Shown: piece after piece, positions 33,037-45,000 of the stretch
Layout: each line of letters opens with the position of its first letter
Numbering within the stretch: position 1 is the stretch's first letter
NCBI GenBank assembly: GCA_964349045.1
Contig: CAYGFI010000014.1
Span: forward strand, 1 to 53,474
Direction of reading: 5' to 3'
Length of the DNA stretch: 53,474 nucleotides
Source: JACJXF01 sp964349045
GTDB taxonomy: Bacteria; Bacteroidota; Bacteroidia; Bacteroidales; GCA-2748055
The notes under the pieces: model-generated
What the model was told of the DNA's origin: nothing
Database searches by the model: none
What the model saw: only the letters and a program-made list of their open reading frames with translations
Made by a program: the position numbers and the translations under genes

Positions 33037-33138
33037 GCCAAACCATTTCGTTCAAACCGCTGAAGAGGGAAATAAAAGTCCCGGCAGCACCTTCAGCGGT
33101 GTGAACCAATGAAGTGGTTTGGCGACCCGCTGCCGGGA
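33037..33138 (+). ncRNA. Structured leader: long hairpin with pseudoknot potential
   Basis: Segments 33037-33052 and 33108-33123 pair over 16 bp (two G-U). Inside them 33056-33065 and 33091-33100 pair perfectly over 10 bp. The apical loop holds TCCCGGCAGC (33079-33088), fully complementary to GCTGCCGGGA (33129-33138) outside the stem. The last pairing would make a pseudoknot or an alternative fold. The element ends 16 bases before the next ATG. No known riboswitch or ribozyme class is matched by eye. Confidence 0.65.
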
Positions 33139-33154
33139 TCCTTATTCGCCAAAA

Positions 33155-33412
33155 ATGGATACTGCACAAAAATCACCTCAAGAGATTTTAGAAAAATTTC
33201 AGAAATGGTATTCCCCAACCGAATCCATCGACCAGGCTACCGATATGTTTAGTACCGATGAAATTGTCGAAGCATTGAATCAGTTTGATCCATCCTTACA
33301 AATTGACCCCAATTCCATCTTCGAATTTATGACCGGTCTCGGATATAAATATACTCCGGATCCAGGAAAGTTGACCTTCCAACTTAAATGGATGCTCATC
33401 CGTAAGTTTTAA
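33155..33412 (+). CDS. Small hypothetical tail-module protein
   Basis: An 85-aa acidic protein from the ATG at 33155. A TTG at 33119 would extend it into the structured element and is unlikely. Pattern: helix EILEKFQKWYSPTESIDQATDMFSTDEIVEALNQF, then IFEFMTGLGYKYTPDPGKLTFQLKWML. It looks like a two-domain helix plus hairpin. Function unknown. Its transcript would carry the folded leader, so its expression may be controlled by it. Confidence 0.6.
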   Translation: MDTAQKSPQEILEKFQKWYSPTESIDQATDMFSTDEIVEALNQFDPSLQIDPNSIFEFMTGLGYKYTPDPGKLTFQLKWMLIRKF

Positions 33413-33414
33413 TT

Positions 33415-33450
33415 TGTCCTTTCCATTCCACTCATGCTGCAATTTCTTTG
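33415..33450 (+). promoter_or_regulatory. Candidate phage late promoter P5
   Basis: TGTCCTTT (33415-33422), 20 bases, TTTCTTTG (33443-33450). The ATG at 33455 follows after four bases, as at P4. Confidence 0.65.
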
Positions 33451-33454
33451 CATC

Positions 33455-33865
33455 ATGATCTCCGATAAGTATAGTAAAGGCATGCTTTACCAGGAATTCG
33501 TATCCCGGGTACTTCAAAACGCTGCGCCTAAAATCTTAAACGAACAGGCAGCAAGGGTATATACCTATTATAATCAGCGCACCGGTCATATCGGTAAAAG
33601 CCTTAAAAATCAAGCTTTCAAAGTCTCCGGCACACAGGGATCAGCCACTCTCGATCTTGATTACCTGATTGACCTTCGTTTCCTCGATATGAAAGCTACG
33701 AAATACGGGAAAAAGAAACTTTACGGACCGGTATACAATAAACCTCTTTGGGGTTATGTGTACGGCTATGTTTTCGGTACCCTCCGGTATGGTTTGTCGA
33801 CAACGGTTCAAAGGGACATATTCAACGCGATCCGCGAATCCTATAAAAATACATTACAGCAATGA
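33455..33865 (+). CDS. Tail completion-type protein
   Basis: A 136-aa protein (143 aa from the other ATG at 33434). I prefer 33455 because candidate promoter P5 ends just before it. It has a helical N-terminus, then KSLKNQAFKVSGTQGSATLDLDYLIDLRFLDMKA, then an aromatic stretch GPVYNKPLWGYVYGYVFGTLRYG. Its place right before the tape measure, with a four-base overlap, suggests a neck, tail-terminator or assembly protein. No motif proves it. Confidence 0.55.
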   Translation: MISDKYSKGMLYQEFVSRVLQNAAPKILNEQAARVYTYYNQRTGHIGKSLKNQAFKVSGTQGSATLDLDYLIDLRFLDMKATKYGKKKLYGPVYNKPLWGYVYGYVFGTLRYGLSTTVQRDIFNAIRESYKNTLQQ

Positions 33866-36800
33866 GCCTGAAAAAAGATATTATCTCTGCAGAAGTTCAG
33901 ATTGGCAGCAATGAAGCCCAGGCAAGCCTTATCAAACTGACTCAGCACACTTCCAGCCTGACCAACGAGAACGAACGCCTTCGTATTTCACAGGCTAAAC
34001 TAAAAGCCCTGGGAAAAGAGTCAGAGAACGAGTACAAGCAGCTCACGGCCAAAATCAAGGATAATAATACGATTATCAAAGAAAACAGATCCCAGATGGA
34101 CGCCCTGCGCAAAACCATTGGGCTTACAGAACTCAGTTCAAAACAATTGAGATCCCGGGCCACCGATCTTCGCCGGGAACTTTCAAACATGAATAAATCT
34201 GCTGATCCTGCACAGTGGAATAAACTCAATAATGAACTCATTGCCACCGAACGCCAGTTTAAAAAAGTACAGAGCCAGGTTGGGCATACAGCCGGCTTTA
34301 TGACCAAAATGAATAAAATTGCCGGAGGGTTGTTACCTGCTTTTGGTTTTGCAGCAATTTTATATGGATTAAAACGAATTGGTCAGGCAGCTATCGATAA
34401 ATTTACCTCATTCGAGTCGAGAGTAAGTAACCTTTCTGCTATTACCCAGTTGGAAGGTGAAAACCTGCAGTGGTTAACCGAAAAAGCCAAGGAATTCTCA
34501 ACGGCTACCCGTGAGGATGGAATCGTAATTACACAGTCAGCAGAAGAAATTGTTGATGCATTCACAAAGATGGGATCTGCTCGTCCGGAGTTACTAAAAA
34601 ACAAAGAAGCCCTCGCTGAAGTAACCGAGTCAGCGCTCATCCTTGCTGAAGCAGCTAAAATAGAACTCGAACCTGCCATTGCTGCCGTAGCTTCTGTTAT
34701 GAATCAGTTCGATCTGGATGCATCAGAAACCAGCCGGGTAATCAATGCCATTGCTGCAGGATCACTCGAGGGAAGTGCTGAAGTGGATAGCCTTACCGAA
34801 TCAATGAAAAATGTAGGTACTGTGGCATCAGACTCAAATATGAGCCTGGAGCAAACGGTGGCAAGTTTAGAAATTCTGGCCGAAAAACAATTATTAGGAG
34901 CCGAAGCAGGAACCAAGCTCCGTGGGGCCTTACTAAAAATGAAAGACGCAGGTGTTGGATATGCAAGTGGCCAGTTCAATTTGCGTGATGCTCTTATTGA
35001 AGTTAACACTAAACTAAACCAGCAAGGATCAGAACTTGAAAGAGATGCATTAAAGCAAAAAATATTCGGTACCGAAAATATTACTGCAGGGAATATACTT
35101 CTTCAGAATATCGAAAAATACGATCAGCTCACCAAGGCTGTCACCGGAACCAATGTTGCCATGGAGCAGGCTTCAAAAAATACCGACAATGCCAAAGCCA
35201 GTATGACCCAGGCAAAGAATGAATTCGCCTTAGCTTCCATTCAGCTTGGTCAAAGTCTCACCCCCGCCATGGTAAAAGCTTATAAACTTGCCGGATCAAT
35301 GGCCTCTGCATTCGCGAAAATGATAAGCGATTCTCCTGCAGAATCGCTTCGGAAAGAAGGAATCGAAGTAAACCGGTTGGCAATAGAGTTAACGAATTCA
35401 AATACTTCCCTGGCCCGGCGTAAAAGAATCCTGGATGAGCTAAAAACAATAAATCCGGATATAATAAGTGGTCTCGATGCCGAAAATTTGAACTATGAGA
35501 CTTTAAAGAAAAATCTGCATGGGTATAATGAGGAACTTTCGAACAGAATACTTCTTGAAAATCTATCTGACGACGAAAAGAAGTATGCTACAAAGGTTGC
35601 AAGATACAAGGAATCGGTAGGTAATTTTCAGCTTTTGATATCCGATATCATCAAGAAAACCGATGAAGATATCGCCTTGTCAAATGACACCTTTGAAAAT
35701 AAAATTGCAAAAACCTTTGAAATATTACAAGAAAAAGCCAGAGGGTCAGTAATTGTAATACAGGGAGTTGCAAATGATGCCCGGAATGCAGAAGCCAGGA
35801 ATCTGTCAGCACTTGAAAGTTATGTAATTGGCTTAACGAGGGCTCAAAACAGCTTAAATGATGCAACAGGTAAAGCACAGGATTTTACAGCCCGCATCGA
35901 TGCTTTACGAGAAATCTTAGGAATTGAAGAACAGATTATTGAAACAAAAAAGGAAAAAAAGCCAGGTGGAAGTAGTGGATCGGGTGGAGGTAGCGATTCA
36001 GGAGATGATAAGAGTAAAGATCAAATTAAAAAAGAAATTGAAGCTCTGGAAACTGCCTATTCACAAAAGCAGTCAATAATAAAGAAGAATTACCTGGAGG
36101 GCAAAATAACAGAAGATCAGTATAATGCTGACCTTTTGTTAGCTGAGTTAAACTTCCTTAATGATAAATTGAAGATATATAAGGTAGGGAGTAAAGAGTA
36201 TGAAGATACAGTAAACAATGCCCTCGAAAAGGAAATTGCCTCTGATAAAATAACGAAGGATCTCCTCCTTAAAGCTCAGAAGGAACTTGAGAAGGCTAAA
36301 ATGGATGAAGCACAAAACAACGTTGATGCTGCAACTCTCATAGATCCTAATTTTGCTACACTCGATCAACAAAAAGAATTCTTTGATTCCAGAATAGAAC
36401 TCATTAAAGTCCAATTTGATCAGGAGAAAGCGCTTGCAAAGGAAAATCAATCTGCATTATTAGCGGCAGAAAAACAATACAATGCTAAACTATACCAGGT
36501 AAAAAGCGATCAGATCGATGCCGAATTCTTCCTCAAGGAAAAAAGGATCGGTACGGCTCAATCATACATCGATCAGCTTTCAGGAATTGTAGATCAGGAG
36601 TCCTCTCTTGGTAAAGCATTATTTCTATTTGGTAAAGCCTTAGCCATAGGTGAAGTCTGGATCAATATTGCAAAAGCAAATGCAAAAGCCATAGCTGCAT
36701 CTCCATTAACATTTGGACAACCCTGGGTTAGTATAAATACAGGAATGGGAATTGCACAAACTGCACTTATTACAGCCCAGGCAGTTAGTAGTTTTGTAAA

Positions 36801-37230
36801 AAAAGGCAAAAAATCCGGCGGCTTCACCTCCCAGTACTCCTCCGACGACCAGGTAGTCGATTATGTCCATGCCAACGAGTTTGTGGCCAATGCCCGGGCC
36901 GTCCGGAACCCAACCGTAAAACCCATCCTCGATATTATCGATATTGCCCAGAGAAATGGTTCTATAGCAACTATTAATCTGGCTGCCATCCTGGGCGCAA
37001 TAGGTCGCCGGGCGGGTGGTTATGAATCATCAGCTTCATCAAATACCATTTCAAATTCAACAGTTAATACATCAAAAGATATAATTTACCAGAAAGATGC
37101 AGAACTGCTTCAAGCCATTAAAGAACTTAATGCGGAATTAAAAAAAGGCATCAAAGCCAAATTAATATACCGTGAATTTGAAGAATATAAAGAAAAAGTC
37201 GATACCATAAGAAACAACGCAAGCCTATAA
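33862..37230 (+). CDS. Tail tape measure protein
   Basis: A 1122-aa protein of the TP901-type tape measure family. It has a long helical N-terminus with repeated polar heptads, a hydrophobic segment GGLLPAFGFAAILYGL (about 154-169), and a conserved block FESRVSNLSAITQLEGENLQWL. The middle is long and helical (about 560-880) with a Gly/Ser-rich break near 700-710. A second hydrophobic region follows (about 917-975). At roughly 0.15 nm per residue it predicts a long, non-contractile-type tail. A Mu-like contractile tail is not indicated, since no sheath gene was seen. It sets tail length and may help DNA entry. Confidence 0.88.
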   Translation: MSLKKDIISAEVQIGSNEAQASLIKLTQHTSSLTNENERLRISQAKLKALGKESENEYKQLTAKIKDNNTIIKENRSQMDALRKTIGLTELSSKQLRSRATDLRRELSNMNKSADPAQWNKLNNELIATERQFKKVQSQVGHTAGFMTKMNKIAGGLLPAFGFAAILYGLKRIGQAAIDKFTSFESRVSNLSAITQLEGENLQWLTEKAKEFSTATREDGIVITQSAEEIVDAFTKMGSARPELLKNKEALAEVTESALILAEAAKIELEPAIAAVASVMNQFDLDASETSRVINAIAAGSLEGSAEVDSLTESMKNVGTVASDSNMSLEQTVASLEILAEKQLLGAEAGTKLRGALLKMKDAGVGYASGQFNLRDALIEVNTKLNQQGSELERDALKQKIFGTENITAGNILLQNIEKYDQLTKAVTGTNVAMEQASKNTDNAKASMTQAKNEFALASIQLGQSLTPAMVKAYKLAGSMASAFAKMISDSPAESLRKEGIEVNRLAIELTNSNTSLARRKRILDELKTINPDIISGLDAENLNYETLKKNLHGYNEELSNRILLENLSDDEKKYATKVARYKESVGNFQLLISDIIKKTDEDIALSNDTFENKIAKTFEILQEKARGSVIVIQGVANDARNAEARNLSALESYVIGLTRAQNSLNDATGKAQDFTARIDALREILGIEEQIIETKKEKKPGGSSGSGGGSDSGDDKSKDQIKKEIEALETAYSQKQSIIKKNYLEGKITEDQYNADLLLAELNFLNDKLKIYKVGSKEYEDTVNNALEKEIASDKITKDLLLKAQKELEKAKMDEAQNNVDAATLIDPNFATLDQQKEFFDSRIELIKVQFDQEKALAKENQSALLAAEKQYNAKLYQVKSDQIDAEFFLKEKRIGTAQSYIDQLSGIVDQESSLGKALFLFGKALAIGEVWINIAKANAKAIAASPLTFGQPWVSINTGMGIAQTALITAQAVSSFVKKGKKSGGFTSQYSSDDQVVDYVHANEFVANARAVRNPTVKPILDIIDIAQRNGSIATINLAAILGAIGRRAGGYESSASSNTISNSTVNTSKDIIYQKDAELLQAIKELNAELKKGIKAKLIYREFEEYKEKVDTIRNNASL

Positions 37231-37232
37231 TC

Positions 37233-38996
37233 ATGCTCGAATTTTACAGCGAAAACGAACGACTCGATCTACCAGATGAAATTGAAGTCAATCTGACCTT
37301 CGAGAATCCTTTTCTTTCTCAGGACCGTATTCCTTTCACTTACTCCATACCTTTTAACTTACCGGCTACTTCTACCAACATGCGTAAGTTTAAGCACCCA
37401 AAACGGCTTGCTTCAATTGGATCATGGGATGCTATTTCAAGTTTTATCAGATTTAACGGTATAACATTTTCTCAGGGAAGTCTTACCCTTACGGAAGTCG
37501 AAAAAACATTAAGCACGAGTTACCTGGGAGTACTGGCGAACGACCTGGTGAAAAAAATGATGAATGGACTATCCGCCGTGGTTGATTTCTTTTACAGTTT
37601 TGGCTCAGGTAGCAGGTTGAATCCTGATTTCGATACGGGATGGGCAAACCTGTACAAGAATACTATAGACGCCAACTCAAAGGATATAGGTATAAAATTC
37701 GCGGCTTGCCCGGTGCGCATCCAAAATGAACAGTGGTATGGTGAATCAGCTTCATTTGGTAATTACAATGCTACAAAGCTATACCTGAATATGTGGAACG
37801 TGAGTAATGGTTCATATTTATTTACCGATGCAGCCGAGCCTGTACATGGAGTAATTTATCCACAACCCTATATACACTATTTGTTCGCGAAGGTATTTGG
37901 GGATGCTTTAAATGTGAACTTCTTCTCGGACAATTCTGAACTGAAAACCTTATGCATGCTTACCACGTATCACAAAATGTATTCTGATTACATTATGAGC
38001 CATTATCAGGGTATTCTCATTGACAATCCTTCCGGTACAGCAGATAATTATATGTATCTGAATTCCTTTTTTAATAAATACGCCTTCAACAATTTTTTAA
38101 AAGATATCCTGAAAATGTTTTGCTGTTCGTTAATACCAAGATCAGACGGTAAAGTTGATATTATCCACAATCAGTCCATTCTCGAGAGTACAGACATTAT
38201 TGATTGGAGTGATAAATTAGTTGGCTCACCAAACATAAGCATAGAAAAGGGGAAAAGATATGATTATGGTTATCAGTCAGAAATTACTGGAAGTGAAGAC
38301 GAATACCATCCCCTTTTGGATAGTATAGACGAATTACTTCTTGGCACTACTGCCCCAGGGATCTATCAGATATCAACAACGGGTGAGATATATGAAAAGG
38401 TGGATGAATCCAGCTATAAACTATTATCTTCTAATCTTGGTGGCAATACTTCTCAAGCTGATGATGATGTAGAATCATTTAATATGAATTCTGCATCTAA
38501 ACCTATTTCAATGAAAGTTGACGAGTACTGGTGGCTGAACTCGAACATAATCCGCGGTAACTGGTATATACCTGAATTTCCGGGAGCGGGAGATCGTTAT
38601 AAAAATGATTCTGCTCCTTACCTGGCCTTTAACAGAGGTTATTATAACCTGATCCAAAAAGTAACTGAAACATCGCCGGCAGGCTATATTTCAAGATATC
38701 CATTGCTCACTCCATATGTACGCGATATGGCCGGAAATAAAGTTGGTAATTATTCCCTGGCATGGGAAGGACCCGATGGACTGATCGCGAAATTTCATTC
38801 CGGGTACAAAGCCTATGTAGAAAAAGACAAGCATATTTTAAAAGGCAACTTCCTTTTAACCGAGTTGGACCTGAAGAATATTAATTACGAAAAAAAATAT
38901 CATGTCCGGGGCATGAATTACTTCGTAGAAAAAATTGAAGTCATCCTGAAGAAAAAATCGATTTCGCTTGCCAGGGTAAAGTTAGTGGAATCATAA
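37233..38996 (+). CDS. Tail protein downstream of tape measure (distal tail/baseplate candidate)
   Basis: A 587-aa protein, rich in aromatic and beta-type residues. It starts MLEFYSENERLDLPDEIEVNLTFENPFLSQDRIPFTYSIPFNLP and ends YHVRGMNYFVEKIEVILKKKSISLARVKLVES, which has the look of a baseplate or tail-tip hub that ends in a beta sandwich. It begins two bases after the tape measure stop. The usual gene order (tape measure, distal tail, tip, fibre) supports the call. There is no enzymatic motif. Confidence 0.6.
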   Translation: MLEFYSENERLDLPDEIEVNLTFENPFLSQDRIPFTYSIPFNLPATSTNMRKFKHPKRLASIGSWDAISSFIRFNGITFSQGSLTLTEVEKTLSTSYLGVLANDLVKKMMNGLSAVVDFFYSFGSGSRLNPDFDTGWANLYKNTIDANSKDIGIKFAACPVRIQNEQWYGESASFGNYNATKLYLNMWNVSNGSYLFTDAAEPVHGVIYPQPYIHYLFAKVFGDALNVNFFSDNSELKTLCMLTTYHKMYSDYIMSHYQGILIDNPSGTADNYMYLNSFFNKYAFNNFLKDILKMFCCSLIPRSDGKVDIIHNQSILESTDIIDWSDKLVGSPNISIEKGKRYDYGYQSEITGSEDEYHPLLDSIDELLLGTTAPGIYQISTTGEIYEKVDESSYKLLSSNLGGNTSQADDDVESFNMNSASKPISMKVDEYWWLNSNIIRGNWYIPEFPGAGDRYKNDSAPYLAFNRGYYNLIQKVTETSPAGYISRYPLLTPYVRDMAGNKVGNYSLAWEGPDGLIAKFHSGYKAYVEKDKHILKGNFLLTELDLKNINYEKKYHVRGMNYFVEKIEVILKKKSISLARVKLVES

Positions 38997-39001
38997 TAAA
39001 C

Positions 39002-39037
39002 TGTCCTTTCATAAAAAAAGCTAATATCTTTTTTTTG
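39002..39037 (+). promoter_or_regulatory. Candidate phage late promoter P6
   Basis: TGTCCTTT (39002-39009), 20 bases, TTTTTTTG (39030-39037), then 20 bases to the fibre ATG at 39058. Confidence 0.65.
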
Positions 39038-39057
39038 TGTTGATAACCAAATAAAAA

Positions 39058-42000
39058 ATGGCAACCGTTATTCAATTTCCAGATTCACTTTCAGTAGCAG
39101 GCAATATAAAAGATGTCATATTATCATCAGCCATAACTGTTAATTTTAAAATTAAGGTGGGCACGGATATGTTACTGGAAGAAAACTATACCCCAATTGA
39201 TAGTCTGGTTACCATCCGTCTTCGCGACATCCTCCCTTCCCTTCTCAAAACAGTCATACCTACCGCGAATGTCTTCGAACAGGTGGATGCATATAAAACC
39301 TTCACCTTCGAAGTCGACAGTGTTCCAACCAACTGCCTGGTGGTCGCCGGCGGAGTCGATGCCACTATCGATCCCACGGTATTTTTAAAAGCCAACTGGC
39401 TTACCTGGCAGCCACAACAAAAAAGAGTTAAATACACCGATCCGGAATGGCTGTCATATTTTGCGGTGGAGGCTGTAACTGTAAGGCTAAAAGCTTACTT
39501 TAACGGACACGATCCGGAAACGATTAATCTCACTGTACTTACTGCAGGAAAATTCTACAGCCTTAATGTGAACTTTCAGTATCTCTCCGGATTATTCACA
39601 ACGGCCCAGCCGGTTTATTTTGATATATGGACCGAAGGTGTAGCGACAGTAGGACCTGGAACAGTTTCTACTCCTGGTAGTTCTACTACCTTAACTGGTG
39701 TAGGAACACAATTTACAAATACTTTTAAGGTAGGGGACACTATTACTGTAGCAGGTGAAGGAGTTAGAACAATTGCAACGATTACAAGTGATACTGTATT
39801 GGATGTTACTGTTGCTTTTTCAATAACCCCTCGTTCTGCAGTAACTTATACTTTCTTTCCACGATTATCATTTATTCAGCGATACGTGTTAATGGCTGAT
39901 TATTTTGAGTTCGACGATCTTTTCGTTTTTGAAAATACCCTGGGAGGTATCGATACGGTCCGTCTGTCAGGGAATAAGGAAGAAAACAACCAGTTCGATA
40001 TATCGAGCGTGCTGATTGATGAAGATACTTCAGACTACGATGTTGAGTATGGCCAGGTGTTTTTAAAAAATACCGGCTATTTCACTTCCGCGAGAGAAAG
40101 ATCCTGGCTTAACGAATTTTTGAATTCAACCCTGAGGTACCTTGTTACTCCCGATGGATTGAAATCAGTAACCATCAGTAAACCTGAGGCAAAGGTTGAT
40201 CCATTGGATTCATCATCCTTTTACTACGTTTTCAACTTCGCCTTATCGAGGCAAACCAAATTCCTGAATTTCCCCCGGGCCGAGACGCTTCCAACCGAGG
40301 TTGAAATAATCAGTCCGGAAGAGGAACTTTTTTTTTTAGCGCCTAGGCTTGTAGAGTTCCCGACTGCTACCTTAGATGATTCATTGCTTTTCCCCGTACA
40401 GATGCCATTTGTTGAAGAATGGAAGCAAATTAGTTACGGGGCCATAAAAAGTGATATCCTTTCAAATGTCGCTACTGCTGATCACATGCATGGTAACATA
40501 ACCAACGCCGGTGCAATAGGTGCAACAGCAGATCAGGTAGTGATCACTGGTCCATCGGGAGTACTTACAACCGCGTCCCGAAGCGGTATAGACAGCAGGA
40601 CTGCATTTCCGGCAGCTGCTCATACATTAGATTCCCATTCAGCCACAGCTTGGCGAATGTTTTATTCAAATGCTACAAGCGTGCAAGAACTTGCCTTTAG
40701 CAGTACTGCAGGTGATTATTTTAAATCGGCAGGAGCATCTGCTGTACCTGTATGGGGTAATTTAGGCAATGATGTAAGAGCTACAGTTCTTACAGGATTA
40801 AATATAGCTGGAGGTACAGTTATAGCTACAGATACTATATTAGAGGCATTTGGAAAAGTACAGAATCAGATTACTGCTATGCTTGGAGGAGCTATATTCC
40901 AAAGTGTATGGAATGCTGCTACAAACTCACCTGCTTTAGTTTCTTCTGCAGGTACTAAAGGACATTATTATATAGTGTCTGTATCAGGTACAACTAATTT
41001 GGATGGTATTACTGATTGGCAGGTTGGAGATTGGGCTATTTTTGACGGTACTGTATGGAGAAAAGTAGATAATACAGATGCAGTATCATCTGTAAATGGT
41101 AATACAGGATCTGTACAGACTTCAGATTTAACAATTAGTAATGGATTAGTACTTAACTCGGGAACAACATATAATGCTTTCTCTGCAAAAACATTGTCAG
41201 TAAGTTATGGAGGTAATGGTTCTGCAAACACAGTAGCAAGGAGCGACCATGACCACTCTGGGATTTATGAACCCGCAATTACCAAATCTACAGGCTACCT
41301 AAGGTACACAGGAACGGCATGGGAATTTAAGAACGAAACCTACCTTACTTCTGTAACTGCCCATAACTTATTATCTGCAACTCATGGAGACACTACAGCA
41401 GCTACAGTAACTCGTGGAGGTATTATAACTGGGCAATTAGCTTCACCTAAATGGCAGATACTTTCATTTCCTGTTACGCCTACAGGTAAAGCTTTAGTAG
41501 CGACTGCTACTGATATTGCGTGGAGTTCTGCTGCTGTAATATTGGAAGGAGATTCACGACTTTCTGATGCCCGTACCCCAACCTCACATGCTCATGGGAA
41601 CATTACCAATGCAGGTTTAATTGGTACAACAGCTAATATTCCAATTATTACGGGTACTGCTGGAATTCTTCAAGCAGGAAGTTTTGGAACAGGATCTGGT
41701 ACATTTTGTCAAGGGAATGATTCAAGATTATCTGATGCCAGAACACCTACTGCCCATGCTTCTTCTCATGTCACCGGAGGAAGCGATGTAATTTCCAATG
41801 TAGTTGCTGCAGGGAACTCCGGATTAATGATAGGTGCTGATAAGACAAAGTTAGATGGTATTGCTACAGGAGCAAATAACTATGTCCATCCTACTTCTGA
41901 TGGTAGTCTACATGTAACGGCTACATCTACTACCAGCGAAGGTAAGGTATTACAGGCAGGAGCCACTGCTGGTGTGTTTGCCTGGAGTACCAATGCTTTG

Positions 42001-45000
42001 ACTATTGGAGCAAATGCTTCTGTGTCTGGAAGTAATACGGGAGATCAAAACCTTTCAGGGTATTCACTTACTAGTCATACTCATGATGATAGATATTATA
42101 CTGAAACTGAAATTCAGACAGGATCAATATCTATGCGTTCATTAATTGTGAATCCCGATGGTGTACCAAGTAATAATTTAGGTTCTCCAACGATTGCTGA
42201 AATGGCTTTATTTCAAGAGCAGTTTAGTAATAAAACGGACTTCTATGATATAACAAAACTAACGTTTGAAACTTATAATGGGACTACATGGACAGATATA
42301 ACTGCAACAATAGCTGATTCTGATAAGAGGGCTTTTTTGGGTGGAGATACCTCATCAGGAATACAAATTCCTTATGGAACAGTTCAATATAGAATTACTA
42401 TAAGATCAACTTCATATGTATACCTAAATGCTCTGTATATGTATTGGAGTTCATCTGGGAATAATTCACAAGTTCAGATTTGGAAAAAACATGATAGTGG
42501 TGCATGGACACAACACACGGGTTCTACAACTACTATATCATCATGGCCTGGTCATATGTATCTACCATTTTCAACTATACCTTGGAATCCTACTGCTGTA
42601 CTTGGGACACATTACCATGAGGTAAGAGTTAATTTCACCCCTAATTGGACTCATGCTTCAAATGTAATTTCTTTATATAAAATACAATGGTGGGGAGGAT
42701 ATCCCGCAGGTAAGAGATATGTATATTCTGTAGACAGTTTAAAGAATGTATCATTTCCTAGTAATCTTGCTGTGACAGGAACATTAGATATCCAGGGAAT
42801 AATTTTGAAAAGTTCAGGTGATAGACCTGGATTACTTGAGACAAATAGGTTAGGTACAAATGCTTGGGCAGGAGTACAAGCCAAGTTCAGTGATACAGGT
42901 TTATGGGGTTTTATGGGAAGCGAAACGCAATGTGGTATTTATGATGATGTCAATAGTAAATGGATTCTTTTGCATAATAAGAATGCAGGATTGAATTTAT
43001 ATTACAATGGTGTTATTAAATTAATTACATCTAACGTAGGAGTAACAGTTACAGGCGAAACTAATACTACAACCTTAACTGCAGGAGGAGTTTCTAATTG
43101 GGGTTCTGTAGCTGCAACTTTGAATGGTTTGTATCAACTTCAACATTATTATGATGCTGGTACAACAAATAAGAGAAAGTACTATTGGACTCAAGCTACA
43201 GCTTCTTTGTATTTATCATCTCAGTATGATAATAATACTTGGACAAGAAGTTTAATATGGTTTGATCATGATGGAGGAGTCAATGTTCCTGGATATTCAG
43301 GATCATGGGGTGTTCATGGTATGACTGGTTTAAATACCATAATGGGAACTACTGGAGGAGCTACTTGGTTATTGACAGGAACATCAGGAGGAACAAAAAG
43401 AGGAGGTATTCAGTTATTAGATACAGGTGCATCTATCAGATTGTATGCCAATACAAATAGATTAGAAGTTACTACATCAGGAGTTAATTATAATGATGTA
43501 GCTCTTGCATCTACAGCATCTCCAGTATTTACAGGAGATGTTAGTATTACACCATCCACTAATAAGTGGAAGATAAAATATATAGGAACTCATGTTGATT
43601 ATAGAAAAGTTGTTATTTTACTCCATGCTGCCTATAACGGAACCTTGCTTGCTAACAATTATTGTGTTGGTAGAATATTTATGGATAGGGGATCAGTTAG
43701 TTCAGGTAAACGTATAGAAGTTGCAGAAATAAATACTGGGTCTGGCTACAATACTGATTATGGAGTTCATTACAGTACAGGATCAACTGTTGGGCGTTTG
43801 GTGACTGTTTTATATAATTCTGTTAAGTATATTGCTTATGAGCTTCCTTATGCTGCTCAAAGATTAGAACGTATTGATTTTGAAGGTTATATTAATTCTT
43901 CTGCTACAGAAGAATTAACACTTGTCGAGTATTATAATACGCAGACTTCTACAGTTATTAATACAGAGATCAATAGTTCGATCACTGCATTTGTTAATGG
44001 TAATTATCATTTTGACAGTGGTAATGCTAGATTCACAGGAACTATCACAGAAGGTAGTACATTATTATCTAATAAGTATGCTCCTATTTCTCATGCCCAT
44101 GGAGATATTGCTAATGATGGTACTTATTCATCAAAGACTGCAAAATATGTATTAGCTGCTCCTAATGCTTCAGCAGGTATACCTACATTTAGATTATTGG
44201 TAGCTTCTGATATACCTGCATTATCCTATAGAGCAGATACCTGGGTTCCTGCATGGGGGGATGTTACAAGCAAACCAACGACTTTTGCTCCTATTATTGG
44301 TTCTGGTGCTGCTGATGCAGTTGCAGGTAATGATAGTAGACTTTCTGATGCAAGAACTCCTACTGCTCATGCTTCTTCTCATGTCACCGGAGGAAGTGAT
44401 GTAATTGCCAATGTAGTTGCTGCAGGGAACTCCGGATTAATGACAGGTGCTGACAAGACAAAGTTGGATGGTATTGCTACAGGAGCAAATAACTATGCCC
44501 ACCCTACTTCTGATGGTAGTCTCCATGTGACAGCTACAGGAACTACAAGTGATAATAAGATACTTCAAGCAGGAGCAACTGCTGGTACATTTGCTTGGGA
44601 GACTTTAGCTGATGCAGGTATTTCTGCTGTTGGGCATACTCAGGCTGAGTCTACTATAACATTCACTGATATTGTAACAGGGGATGCTTCTATTACATCT
44701 CATGGTTATTTACCTAAATTAGGTGCTGGAACAACGAATTTTCTAAGAGCAGATGGCACTTGGGCTACCCCTCCTGGGACATATGTATTATACAAGGCAA
44801 CGGTAGAATATGTATTAACAGGAGATATTACTTCTCATACTCATTCTGCAGTATCATCTCATGCTATTACGACTCATTCAGCCACTGCATGGAGAATGTT
44901 TTATTCTAATGCAACCACTACCGCTATACAAGAATTAGCTTTAGGAGCAGCAGGTACTTTATTAAGGTCAGCAGGAGCCACGAGTATTCCTGCATGGAGT

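Noticed and set aside
33119..33154. TTG start extending the 85-aa gene into the folded element
   Set aside because: It would cover the 3' half of the pseudoknot. The ATG at 33155 is a better start.
41731..44585. Fibre gene repeats as further DGR template/variable pairs
   Set aside because: The substitutions are spread over all bases and mostly at third codon positions, not at adenines.
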